DNA from: Balanoglossus misakiensis
Lineage: Eukaryota; Hemichordata
Direction: 5' to 3'
Length of the DNA stretch: 64,000 nucleotides
Assembly: GCA_040954595.2 (NCBI GenBank)
Contig: CM082586.2
Coordinates: 9,796,001 to 9,860,000, forward strand
Of the stretch, positions 1 to 9,870 are shown piece by piece (positions within the stretch are counted from its first letter, which is position 1; each line of letters starts with the position of its first letter). The position numbers and the translations under genes were made by a program. The notes below the pieces were generated by a model, which was given only the letters and a program-made list of their open reading frames with translations, did not search any database and had not been told where the DNA came from.

Positions 1-1342
1 ATTTCCTATATTGATTATTTGCGATGCGGAAATATCGCCGAACAATATCATTGAACAATTCAACTATTACTCCAGACTCTATGTCAACAAACAGGCGTTT
101 CCAAGCACTCTGCAAATTTACGTCACCGAGCAACTTATTTTCGGCGTGACTAATAACTTTGCCCCCAAAGACATTCAAAGCTTTCCAACTCCACACGTCG
201 TCTTTCTACTTGACAAAAAAAGTCAAAGGCATTGTCAGAAATATGCTGAAGCGACCGTCTTATGTTTTGTCGCCTGACTGTCTCTTCCAAGCTAGATTTT
301 TCAGACGATATTTCGAGAAGCTCAGACTCTGAAGCTTCTAACATACTTAACAAACCCAGTGTTGCTCTGCATTTCTCGTACTTAGCACGGTCACTAGACA
401 AATTTCTTCTCAATTCAGCAGTGACTGAATATTTTGCTTTGGCAACACATCGGCCACCCAGATACCGCAGCTTTCCCAACCCACTTTCTGATGATCGGAA
501 TGTCGCTGATCTCGGAATGTCTACTTTCTCTACCTGATCCCGTAGAATTTTCTCTTCTACGTGTTTGAACACCCTTGCTCTGAGTGCATCAGCAATGTTC
601 ATTACACTGGCATACTCGTCCGTGTTCGGTTGGTGTCCCAGGAGATCACAGACTGAATTGTTGAACTCATCGGATTTAACAAACCGATCATATGTCTTGA
701 GGAGAGAGGTCAACTCCTTTGTGTCCGGCTCTACCAGAGATTGTACCTTGCTCAATAAATTTGATGTAATAAAATTACAAAAAAATTGCAATTTGCTTTC
801 GTTTTCTGGTAATAACAACCGGGTCATAATTTCCCTTTTCTTTTTTCTTCTTTCTGTGTTCGACGTTAATTTGGACTGGAGGTTGAGTACCACATCTCGA
901 CCGTTAATTTCGCCTTCTTTATGCTGTAGTGCAGGCGTTTCAGCCTCGGAATCCTTCCATGATGGCCCAGCATTCGATGTTGTTCCGAGCGAGTCATCGG
1001 AACTGCCGCCAACGACCGATTCCTGCTGGCTGCCAACTTGAATGTCTCCAGTTTCTGAATTACGAAATTACCATAATGAATTTTATATATGGGTCGAACA
1101 ATAAAAGAAGCCAGGCACTCTTCTAATTTATGATATTACAATACGAAAATACCTAAAATCTGTAACATTTTTATGATCTAAAGATCGCTTTCGATTACCT
1201 TGCATCAGGAGGTCAATTTCCTGCAGTTCTTTATCATTAAAATCACTGTCATCGTCACTACAGTCTTCTACAATGGGTGTTGCCATAGCGCCTTCATCGC
1301 CTGGGTCTTTGTTATCGTCATCTATTTCTTCAGTCTGATCTT
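1..1342 (-). pseudogene. PHD-finger family protein, duplicate copy 1 (partial, frameshifted)
   Basis: Two exons are visible. The first (1342-1199) follows a TTTACAG acceptor and encodes an acidic segment rich in D and E (EIDDDNKDPGDEG). It ends CAAG|GTAATC. The second starts at 1054 after ATTCAG|AAACTGG, and the frames join in phase 1. Exon 2 reads through a Ser/Gly/Asp-rich stretch, then a basic, charged helical region (RRKKKREIM, ELTSLLKTYDRF). Its 3' part, with the PHD finger, lies outside the window. Compared with copy 2 (2456-4153), about 8 bases are missing near 174, so the frame runs to an early stop after ESFE. The junction missing from copy 2 (ALQHKEGEINGRDVV) is intact here. The function is unknown; PHD fingers usually bind histone tails. 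An upstream exon is implied by the acceptor but was not identified. Confidence 0.65.
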
Positions 1343-1611
1343 CTGTAAACAAAACATTCAGGATAAGGTAGAATTACGAATACACTGTTAAAGAACATGT
1401 ATGACACCTTTGGTTTTGGTGTTTAATGTATGATTCATTTGCAACATGCTTCATTTCGTAATGACAGATGAAAAAACAAATCGATTATTGACCATCGACT
1501 GCAATCCCAACTGAACGGAGGCCATATGTTGGACGATGTCACGGTTGTTTCCTTTGATCTTTGCCGAAAATTTCTGTCCACGCCCATCTTGTCTATTTCG
1601 CTACGGGGTCT
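1..1611. repeat. Left copy of a tandem segmental duplication
   Basis: Positions 1-1611 are nearly identical to 2821-4408 in the same orientation. Both copies start with the same bases (ATTTCCTATATTG) and both end at the motif CGCTACGGGGTCT. After that the left copy continues into the small TATA-driven exon and the right copy into the helicase pseudogene. The duplication must extend left of the window, because copy 1 lacks the 3' end of the gene. The 1.2 kb between the copies (1612-2820) holds the small exon at 1762 and the 3' end of the second gene copy. Confidence 0.85.
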
Positions 1612-1686
1612 TATTCAAAACCTAATCACGTAGCGATAATATTCCGCCAGGTGTTATCTCATTAATATTCATAAGAATGACAAAGG

Positions 1687-1694
1687 TATAAAAG
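1687..1694 (+). promoter_or_regulatory. TATA box upstream of the small exon at 1762
   Basis: The sequence TATAAAAG stands 68 bases before an ATG in good context (GAACATGG). Initiation about 30 bases downstream would give a short 5' UTR of roughly 45 bases. The spacing and match are those of a classical RNA polymerase II core promoter. Confidence 0.5.
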
Positions 1695-1761
1695 AAGAAC
1701 AGGGCAGAAGACTCTGTGTCATTTCCTCGCACAGTCAGGGCAGTCTCCACCGGTATAGAAC

Positions 1762-2246
1762 ATGGCTTCGAGACAAGACGTAGCTGCTCAGAAAACCACT
1801 TCCAACGTAGCTGTAGACGCTGCCTCACGAAGTTCGGCAGCCCAGCAGCCAACTCGGGGAACGGCCACTGATTCTGATATCGCACAAGCTTTTGTGGACG
1901 CCCATCGAATTACACCTTACGCGAGTCAAGGCGTAAAGAACAACATAGATTTCCACAGCACATACCTGCTACAACAGAAAGTCTAGAAATCATGAATGTC
2001 TTTCTTCAAAGAGTGCATATCTGCACAGGTGTTCCCAAGCGCAGCCATTATCATATCATGTTCGCCAAAACCATTACTGTTGAGACTAATCACGGTGAAA
2101 CTGCGGCTGGTAACTACAAGCAGATCATCAGGGATGTTCGCTGTTCCCTCCTCCTTCCTGTGACCAGTTATGGCCGTACTTGCCGAAGATGCCAAAAAAC
2201 GTACGACTACGTCAGCCAAAAAACAACCAACAAAGTGTCCCAACAG
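1762..2246 (+). pseudogene. Small TATA-driven exon with CxxC motif, one frameshift
   Basis: An open frame of 74 codons starts with MASRQDVAAQKTTSNVAVDA and stops at 1986. Another frame, one base behind, is open from about 1960 to 2246 and contains TCRRCQKTYDYV, a CxxC pair like a zinc ribbon. It ends in a strong donor, CAACAG|GTAATA. Together they look like one exon of about 160 codons with a single -1 shift around 1960-1985, or two overlapping frames. The first part is Ala/Ser/Thr-rich and likely disordered. I do not recognise the family; several transposase N-terminal regions carry a similar C..C patch. No downstream exon was found. Confidence 0.4.
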
Positions 2247-2455
2247 GTAATACTAACATATCATAGAATGCAATGCATCGAACATTATTGATTTGCATGT
2301 TACGTATAGTTCTATAGTGGATGTAGAATCCCGGAGAGACTAATATGATCACATGGTACATTTCATAAACAGAATACTTTAATTTCTTGAAAATATGAAA
2401 TACAGTGAATAAATAAAATGTATCGGCAGTGCAAAATGTAAACCAACAGTGGAGT
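2247..2455. other. Intergenic, nothing recognised
   Basis: AT-rich sequence between the donor of the plus-strand exon and the stop codon of the minus-strand PHD gene. No coding or structural signal was seen. Confidence 0.5.
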
Positions 2456-4153
2456 TCATTCCCCACACCTCATACATTTAAATGGAAGGTCACTATCATT
2501 TGCGTGTCCCATGTACTCAGTGAGGGATAAACCAGAACATTCCTGGTGCAGCCACCCAAGACAAGCATCACACTGAATCCACGCTTCTCCACTGACGTAC
2601 GAATCCCCACACATGCAACAGTAGCTCTCTGAACTCCCTCTCTTCTTCTTGATGGTTTTTCCCTTACCCTTTCCTTTGCCCTTCCCTTTCCCAACCCGTC
2701 CTGCACTTGCCGACTGGGTGGCCGTGACTGACTGTGTTGTAGAGACATTTATCGCTTTTCTTTTTTGGATTTCCACGCGATGGGCTGACGATTTTGCACG
2801 ACCAATCTTATCTAGCAGCGATTTCCTATATTGATTATTTGCGATGCGGAAATATCGCCGAACAATATCATTGAACAATTCGACTATTACTTCAGACTCT
2901 ATGTCAACAAACAGGCGTTTCCAAGCACTCTGCAAATTTACGTCACCGAGCAACTTATTTTCGGCGTGACTAATAACTTTGCCCCCAAAGACATTGAATG
3001 CTTCAAAGCTTTCCAACTGCACACGTCGTCTTTCTACTTGACAAAAAAAGTCAAAGGAATTGTCAGAAATATGCTGAAGCGACCGTCTTATGTTTTGTCG
3101 CCTGACTGTCTCTTCCAAGCTAGATTTTTCAGACGATGTTTCGAGAAGCTCAGACTCTGAAGCTTCTAACATACTTAACAAATCCAGTGTTGCTTTGCAT
3201 TTCTCGTACTTAGCACGGTCACTAGACAAATTTCTTCTTAATTCAGCAGTGACTGAATATTTTGCTTTGGCAACACATCGGCCACCCAGATACCGCAGCT
3301 TTCCCAACCCACTTTCTGATGATCGGAATGTCGCTGATCTCGGAATGTCTACTTTCTCTACCTGATCCCGTAGAATTTTCTCTTCTACGTGTTTGAACAC
3401 CCTTGCTCTGAGTGCATCGGCAATGTTCATTACACTGCCATACTCGTCCGTGTTCGGTTGGTGTCCCAGGAGATCACAGACTGAATTGTTGAACTCATCG
3501 GATTTAACAAACCGATCATATGTCTTGAGGAGAGAGGTCAACTCCTTTGTGTCCGGCTCCACCAGAGATTGTACCTTGCTCAATAAATTTGAAGTAATAA
3601 AATTACAAAAAATTTGCAATTTGCTTTCGTTTTCCCGTAATAACAACCGGGTCATAATTTCCCTTTTCTTTTTTCTTCTTTCTGTGTTCGACGCTAATTT
3701 GGACTGGAGGTTGAGTACCACATCTCGTACTGTACTGCTGTAGTGCAGGCGTTTCAGCCTCGGAATCCTTCCATGATGGCCCAGCATTCGATGTTGTTCC
3801 GAGCGAGTCATCGGAACTGCCGCCAACGACCGATTCCTGCTGGCTGCCAACTTGAATGTCTCCAGTTTCTGAATTACGAAATTACCATAATGAATTTTAT
3901 ATATGGGTCGAACAATAAAAGAAACCAGGCACTCTTCTAATTCATGATATTACAATACGAAAATACCTAAAATCTGTAACATTTTTATGATCTAAAAATC
4001 GCTTTCGATTACCTTGCATCAGGAGGTCAATTTCCTGCAGTTCTTTATCATTAAAATCACTGTCATCGTCACTACAGTCTTCTACAATGGGTGTTGCCAT
4101 AGCGCCTTCATCGCCTGGGTCTTTGTTATCATCATCTATTTCAGTCTGATCTT
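2456..4153 (-). CDS. PHD-finger family protein, duplicate copy 2 (3' complete, N-terminal frame broken)
   Basis: Exon 4153-4013 encodes the acidic segment (EIDDDNKDPGDEG, then CSDDDSDFNDKELQEIDLLM). An intron of 144 bases follows, and the second exon runs from 3868 to the stop at 2456. The long open part (from about 3735) encodes about 430 residues: a basic start (RRKKKREIM), a mostly helical middle with many charged residues, a Gly-Lys linker (GKGKGKGKGKGK), and a C-terminal PHD finger. The finger has C4HC3 spacing: CCMC, CDAC, HQEC and CMRC, with the tryptophans of WIQC and GWLH. Relative to copy 1, bases at about 3725-3740 are replaced and 14 are lost, so the acidic exon no longer reads into the long frame. 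Either this copy starts internally or it is a pseudogene. Its role is unknown; a chromatin reader or a transposon accessory protein is possible. Confidence 0.6.
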
Positions 4154-4408
4154 CTTTAAACAAAACATTCAGGATAAGGTAGAATTATGAATACACTGTT
4201 AAAGAACACCTTTGGTTTTGGTGTTAAATGTATGATTGCAACATGCTTCATTTCGTAATGACAGATGAAAAAACAAATCGATTATTGACCATCGAATCCA
4301 ATCCCAACTGAACGGAGGCCATATGTTGGACGATGTCACGGTTGTTTCCTTTGATCTTTGCCGAAAATTTCTGTCCACGCCCATCTTGTCTATTTCGCTA
4401 CGGGGTCT
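2821..4408. repeat. Right copy of the tandem segmental duplication
   Basis: Same-orientation copy of 1-1611, starting exactly 2820 bases later. Differences are scattered substitutions plus small indels: 8 bases present here near 3000 but missing at about 174, the altered N-terminal junction near 3730, three bases missing in the acidic exon (EE to E), and about 10 bases missing near 4205. The high identity suggests a recent event, or conversion between copies. Confidence 0.85.
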
Positions 4409-4511
4409 GTTTTGACTGCAAATACATTTTGCAGATAACTTTACTATTTAACCACCTACCGAATTTATGACAACAAGAAAGGTCATCCAGTATAAGTAGT
4501 TGTTTCCTTAC

Positions 4512-7500
4512 ATAAAAATCCAACACGGTCTTTCTGGGCGGTAAACATCTCGATTTATGGTAGTTGACTACACGGAGGTCGTCCGACGACTTCACTCTTC
4601 CAAGCCCAACGCTTAATTGTCCTGGCTGGAACACTCTCTTTGCATCAACCTGTACTCGCTGAAGCATCTGACCTAAACCACCTACATAAATGCACAGGGA
4701 AATATCTTTAAGAAATTCAATTTGTCCTTTGAAAATATCGTTACGGTACTATTTGTCCAGATCACTGGATAAAATTTCAAGTTTCCGTTTTGCTGAGAAA
4801 GCTACAACTGTATCGGTGAAACGAAGGCTTACTGTTTCATAGTAAAAGTATATGAAACACGCATACCGTACAGATCCTCTCGCTCCAGGGTCTCTGTAAG
4901 ACACACACACACACCCACACACGTACGTCACATATAAGAAACCTGTTTACATTGCGCTTTGTGGTAAGTAAGAGCGAATGCCAGTTTGAGGGGTATCTGT
5001 GTCCTACTTGCCACAGTGGATTTTGGGCCAGGTAATTACACACCGAAATTGTCGGCCTCCACCTTTTGTACGATTCCATTTTCAAAGAACACGGTTACGT
5101 TATCATCTCCCATTTCACGAACTATACACCTTGTAATCCGTTTACCATCGTCGGGCTCAGATTTCGTATTAACATTACAGGCGCACCAACTTTCAAGCAG
5201 AGCAGCCTTGATATCTGAATACACTTGAGATATCGTTTATCACCTGGAAATGAAAACAGTTACATGTTTAAATTTTATCTTCGATATTTCATTCATATAG
5301 TACACCAAAACGAAAACACGGGCGACAAGTCAGATTAGTTGCAAAATCTACCCACCGAACGTAAACTCAAGTAAACAATTTGGTTTTATCAATCTCACGT
5401 GGATCTTCAAGTCAAATATTAGGCTTACTTTGCAAAGTTTTTTTGCTAAATATTTATTTCAACCATCCAATGCTCCTAAATAATGTCGGTCATTTTACTC
5501 CCCATTCTTCGTACTGTGTTACTAATTTTCTGGGGTTTATCTGGAATGCACTTTTGCGTGTTTTTTAAGTTACGGGAGGGGTGATATGAACTACGGTCGT
5601 ATGTTCACTTGCCTTCATCTTTAGACTCGTACGTCTTCATATCTCCCGGCATTTCAAAAAGTCTTTCTGCGTTGAACATTTCAACTTCCAAATTGGTTGA
5701 GAATACATGGGTTGCTCTCGCACAATCTTGAAATGGCCGGGAGAGACTCTTGAGCAATTATCTGTGTCTTCGCTAACACTTCCTATGGCGGTTTCTCGTA
5801 CGGCTTTTACCATAAGGGGATCTGTTTGTCGATGTACTTGCTGCAGGTTTATATGATGCAGGTGACGGAACAGGTGCGACATGAAACAGAATTCACCGCT
5901 GTCTTCATATCGTGGGTTAGCTACTGGCGGCAATTGATAGAAGTCACCACATGCAACAATTTGTATGCCACCGTAGTAATCTCTGGACCCTCTGATTTTT
6001 CTGCAGATTTCATCAACTTGCTCGTGTATTTTCTTGCTTATCTGCGGAATTATGTACAGCATATTATTTATAATGCATAAATGATCATAAAACCGACACA
6101 TGTGCAGGTGTATAAAAAATCTAAAATTTGCAGCTTGTGACTCTTTATAATAAAAACGTAATACAACTAGTGCAAGCTTCAATATTCATATTTACCATCG
6201 ATATCTCATCAATTATGAGTATATCCGTGGGCAAAATCATATTCTTCGCAGCATAAAAAGCGGGATCCGTGTTTAGCAAGTCGCATAATTCTTGCGTAAG
6301 ATATATTCCATCCTTCATTTAAATAATTATGAAAAAGGATAAAGTTAACCACAAGATGTCGACATCACATCGAACATAACTTAAAACGAAGGAAAGCAGG
6401 GGACGGCATTATCTCAGTAATAAAGGCCGAAGGATAACATTATCTCTATACTAAATGGCGAAGGACAGTAATATTTCTATATTTTAGGCCGAAGGACATC
6501 ATTGTCTCATTCCCACGGAGGAAAATAGTTTTGTAGTACATTATTACCCCACTTGAACATCGGAATAGAATTGACGAATAAAATAAAAAACTGTGCATGG
6601 GGGAATTGTCTGTGTGGTCTGCGGATTTGTATACAGAGTCTATGGCGGAGACGAAGACTTCGAATCAATTCAAACTACTTTATTACTACTTCATTACTAT
6701 AGCTACGTAAGCTGGTATGCTACAGAAAAGTGTGTCAACTCAAATGAGAGAAGTGGAAAGACCGGATGCATTCAGAGTCAATCCCCAGAAAGTGCTTCAA
6801 AGTGGTCTCAAAACAAGTACTAATGAAAAGGAATTAGCGACATGTTATATAGCTCATCTTGGCGGGAAAGTTTATAAAAGCTAGATTGTTATTGGCTAAT
6901 AAATGAGTCATCCGGAGACTTTGTTTTAGTACACATCCAGGTTATTTATGTGATCAGAGTTTATGATATCACTGTCAAGATCTTAACTAGAGTGTCATGT
7001 TTACACGAATCGAAACAGCTGTTCTAAACAAACACTGCCTTAGAGGAAATACACGTGAATTTGTTCGTCCAAAATTCGCCCTTCAGTAAAAAGATGCCGT
7101 TCTTCTCCATTTCGTATAGAGATAATGATGTCCTTCGCCCTAAAATATGGAGATATTACTGTCATTCGCCCTTAAGCATACAGATAATCGTGTCCTTCGC
7201 TTTCCTTTGTTTTAGTCTCACACTTACATCGGTTTTATTGTCCAAAGAGGCCCCCGCATCCGTGGACATCATTGGCGATCATTGGGACTTTGTCATGTTC
7301 AGTTTTGATGAAATCTTTCGAGAGTACGCTTTGGTGAAACCAATCATGAAAACTTACCCGCAAGCCTGCCCAAGCATGTACAGTCATTGCCCGAGGGTAC
7401 TGCAAAGTTGCTATCCCAGTGGAGGCTGTCACGTAGATGCTTTTTTTTTTTCCAGAATAACGGTTGTGAATATTCTTGACGAGAGTAGTTTTTCCTGTAC

Positions 7501-7600
7501 CGGCTTGGCCTGTTATCAGGATATTGTGTCCGAAATTCAAGAGGTTTATAGCATCCATTGTGTACTTGAGTCCAGTGAATTTGTCAAAAATCTTTAAAAA
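4512..7600 (-). pseudogene. Pif1-like DNA helicase pseudogene, multi-exon
   Basis: The exons follow each other on the minus strand. About 7600-7358 holds Walker A (GQAGTGKTT) and ends LR|GTAAGT. 6312-6196 holds Walker B (ILIIDEISM|GTAAAT). 6041-5613 starts ISKKIHEQVDEIC and has motif III (VACGDFYQLPPV) and VHRQTD. 5243-4951 holds LKVGAPVMLIRNLSP, VNGLQG, a beta-rich segment and then LAFALTYHKAQ. 4672-4512 holds LQRVQVDAKRVF, GQLSVGLGRVKS and ends DFY|GTAAGG. Order and motifs match SF1B Pif1-type helicases, which unwind DNA 5' to 3'. Lesions: a TC duplication near 5702 (frame moves before STNLEVE), a one-base loss after VNGLQG near 5127, and a TAA replacing the residue after NFGV near 5036. 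The HKAQG glycine is cysteine and the following QT is QM. The number of lesions argues for a dead copy. Confidence 0.85.
6381..7215. mobile_element. Non-autonomous element with repetitive inverted ends, in a helicase intron
   Basis: The left end (6381-about 6510) and right end (about 7065-7215) are inverted copies of each other, about 130-150 bases long. Both start TTAAAAC/CTAAAAC, then AAGGAAAGC, and each holds three to four tandem copies of a roughly 34-base motif around GGCGAAGGACA followed by ATTATCTCTATA. The 550 bases between are unrelated to a gene. The element lies in the 1045-base intron between the Walker A and Walker B exons (7357-6313). I see no clear target-site duplication. The layout fits a MITE-like element with subterminal repeats. 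Confidence 0.6.
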
Positions 7601-7708
7601 TACTATAGATGCTCAAAACTCGGAATCGGACACGGAGATCGGAAACGGATCAACTGCGTAATCAACGGATCATGTGATGATGTGATCGCGGCCAATCGGT
7701 AAAGGCTG

Positions 7709-7782
7709 CCGCACACGAGAGAAATAAGCTGAGCAAAAAGTCATTCGAGGAATTTTGCTCAGCAAGTTTCTCTCGTGTGCGG
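7709..7782. repeat. Foldback hairpin with GCACACGAGAGA arms
   Basis: CCGCACACGAGAGA at 7709-7722 is the exact complement of 7769-7782. The inner stretch also pairs (GCTGAGCAAAA with TTTTGCTCAGC). It would form a stem-loop of about 30 paired bases. A further GCACACG motif is at 7873, so a larger decayed element is possible. Confidence 0.6.
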
Positions 7783-8246
7783 TGGACTTGAGTAATTTTC
7801 CTCGCGAGGAAAAAAAATATCAAACATGTTGAATATCGTGATCCGCGGCGCAAAAGATCAGGAAAAATCGCCCGCACACGGAAGGAAAATTTATATTCTC
7901 ACCCAAATTGAAAGTTATGTTTGTGAGCGAAAAAACTTGAAGTGCATTTTCTGCAAAGTTCAAGTTCATGGGTCTACACCATAAATTACGGCCGTACAAA
8001 CCCGTGAGATAATACTAGTAAAAGTTGTATGTTCGTATTTTTTTTTTTTATTGCATTGGGAGGGGGGGGGGGGGCAACGCTACAACCATAATGATATTTG
8101 TAAATTTACAAAAGACAAATGGCGATGGAACATAATATGTAAACGCCGAGAAAAATCACTACCATAGAGAAATCACGATGTTTTATATGTGCTAATATAG
8201 TATGTACATCAACATAATTTAACACCTAATCTTTCTACATATTGCA
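7783..8246. other. Non-coding, with homopolymer runs and a splice acceptor at its end
   Basis: AT-rich sequence with a T run followed by a G run (about 8039-8074). It ends in CTACATATTGCAG at 8246, which reads as the acceptor of the transposase exon that follows. No upstream THAP-domain exon was recognised. Confidence 0.5.
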
Positions 8247-9870
8247 GGATACTGGCAAGATGACTAGCACTGAAACGAAAAGTGATAGTTTGTGTGAAGT
8301 GCTGCAAACCCTGCCAGAAAATGCAGTCAGCCTGATTTCGTCGATGGTTAAAAATAGCACAGTGAAACCAACCAGCAGAAGATGGGATAGAGATGTAATA
8401 AAATTCGGCCTACACTTGTGGCTTAGAACGCCACAGGGCTATGAAGACATAAGGAAAAGCGGCCATCTTCTACTCCCCTCCCCTAGACGTCTGCAGATGT
8501 ACAAGAACATAATCGATAAAAAATCTGGGTTTCATGACGACATATTTCAGTGGATGAAAGACACGGCTGCAGAGAAAAACATCCTCCCATCTGGAGGCTC
8601 GGTTGGTATCATACTAGATGAGATGGCCATCCAGGAGGATCTACAGATTGACACCAGAGGTGGCATTAGTAAACTAGTTGGTGATGTAGACCTCGGAGAC
8701 GAATGTACCAGTATGGATGTGATGAAGGCTGGATACAAGAAAGGAGTACTTGCGAATCATACTCTACAATTTCAATTTCTGGGCTTTACCGGTTTCACCT
8801 TCCCATTTGCGCACTTTCCAACTCGCCAAGTTCAGGCCTATCATCTTTACGTTCTATTTTGGGAAGCTGTTGATAAATTAACAGACTGGGGCTTTACTGT
8901 TGATTTAGCAATGTTCGATGGTGCCGCAGCAAATCGTTCTTTCCTGAAAATGAATTTCAACGGCAACCCACTTGATGAAAAGATGCACGCCCCGAACCGC
9001 CTCTGCAGTCCTTCTGACACCGTTATAATGTGTATGGATCCAAACATGTAATTAAGAGACTAAGGAACAGTGTACTGAAGAGTGGTGAAGGCGATACCTA
9101 TCCCAGGCATTTGCGATGGAATGGTGTTTATATTGAATGGCAACACTGGCGCGATTCCTACAAGTGGGACACAGAAGTTAACCCGGAAATGTGTAGAATC
9201 AACCACAGGTTAACAACCGAACACATTTTCCCGGGAATGTCCGCAAAAATGCGAAACCATCTCGCTGAGCAGGTCCTCGACAGTGAAATGCTCCACCTAA
9301 TGGTTTGCTTCCAGCAAAGTCTTCCCGATCCAGATATAGCCAGGCACGACTGAATGGCACAATCGAATTCTTACGCCACACCAGTCAAATCGCGTCATTT
9401 TTCACTGACGACAGGGAAGTAAAAGGGTGTGATGATGGGAGGCTGTTGCAGTTACTCGTGGCAAGAGATTGGTTCCAATCGTGGGAGAAAGACGAGTTGG
9501 CAGACGAGACAACAACCAAAAGCAAGAGGGCCAGAAGACTGATGTCACATGAGACACGTGAAGACATTGTGTTTTGCCTGACCGCAGTCGTCGAGATTTG
9601 TGAGAAGAGGGCGGCTAAGTCGCTGACTACACTCCCGAGTCGACTCAACAGTGACGTCGTTGAGAACTTTTTATGCCAGCAGAGGACGAATCATAACGGC
9701 TCGAACACCAACCCTACGTACCTCCAATATACAAAGGGGTGAACAGTGTTTTGCTCAGTCAAACGAGCCGTACGTCGGCTAAGAAAGCCAATGCTGGTAT
9801 AAGGGCGGCACAGCCTTTTAATTTCACTACACCCAAACCTTTAAAGGTTCAGAAAATAAGTCAAAATTGA
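8247..9870 (+). pseudogene. P-element/THAP9-type transposase remnant
   Basis: The exon follows an acceptor at 8246 and its first ATG is at 8260. Features in order: a helical segment (WDRDVIKFGLHLWLRTPQGY) and LPSPRRLQMY; the RNase H-like core with ILDEMAIQEDLQ and AMFDGAAANRSF; the DPxHVIKRLRN motif starting the inserted GTP-binding-type domain; a C-terminal part with NSDVVENFLCQQR and NGSNTNPTY; then VNSVLLSQTS and NAGIRAAQPFN, ending at TGA 9868-9870. These match the P/THAP9 family, which moves DNA by cut and paste. The reading frame drops by one base three times: at about 9045 (in an AAA run), about 9320-9345, and about 9737 (in a GGGG run). The THAP DNA-binding domain is missing. Two of the three shifts lie in short homopolymers, so assembly error cannot be excluded, but a dead copy is more likely. 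Confidence 0.85.

Noticed and set aside
4837-5228. Overlapping minus-strand frames reported separately at the helicase C-terminal half
   Set aside because: They are pieces of a single helicase exon (5243-4951) cut by a one-base loss and a nonsense codon, so they are not listed as separate genes.
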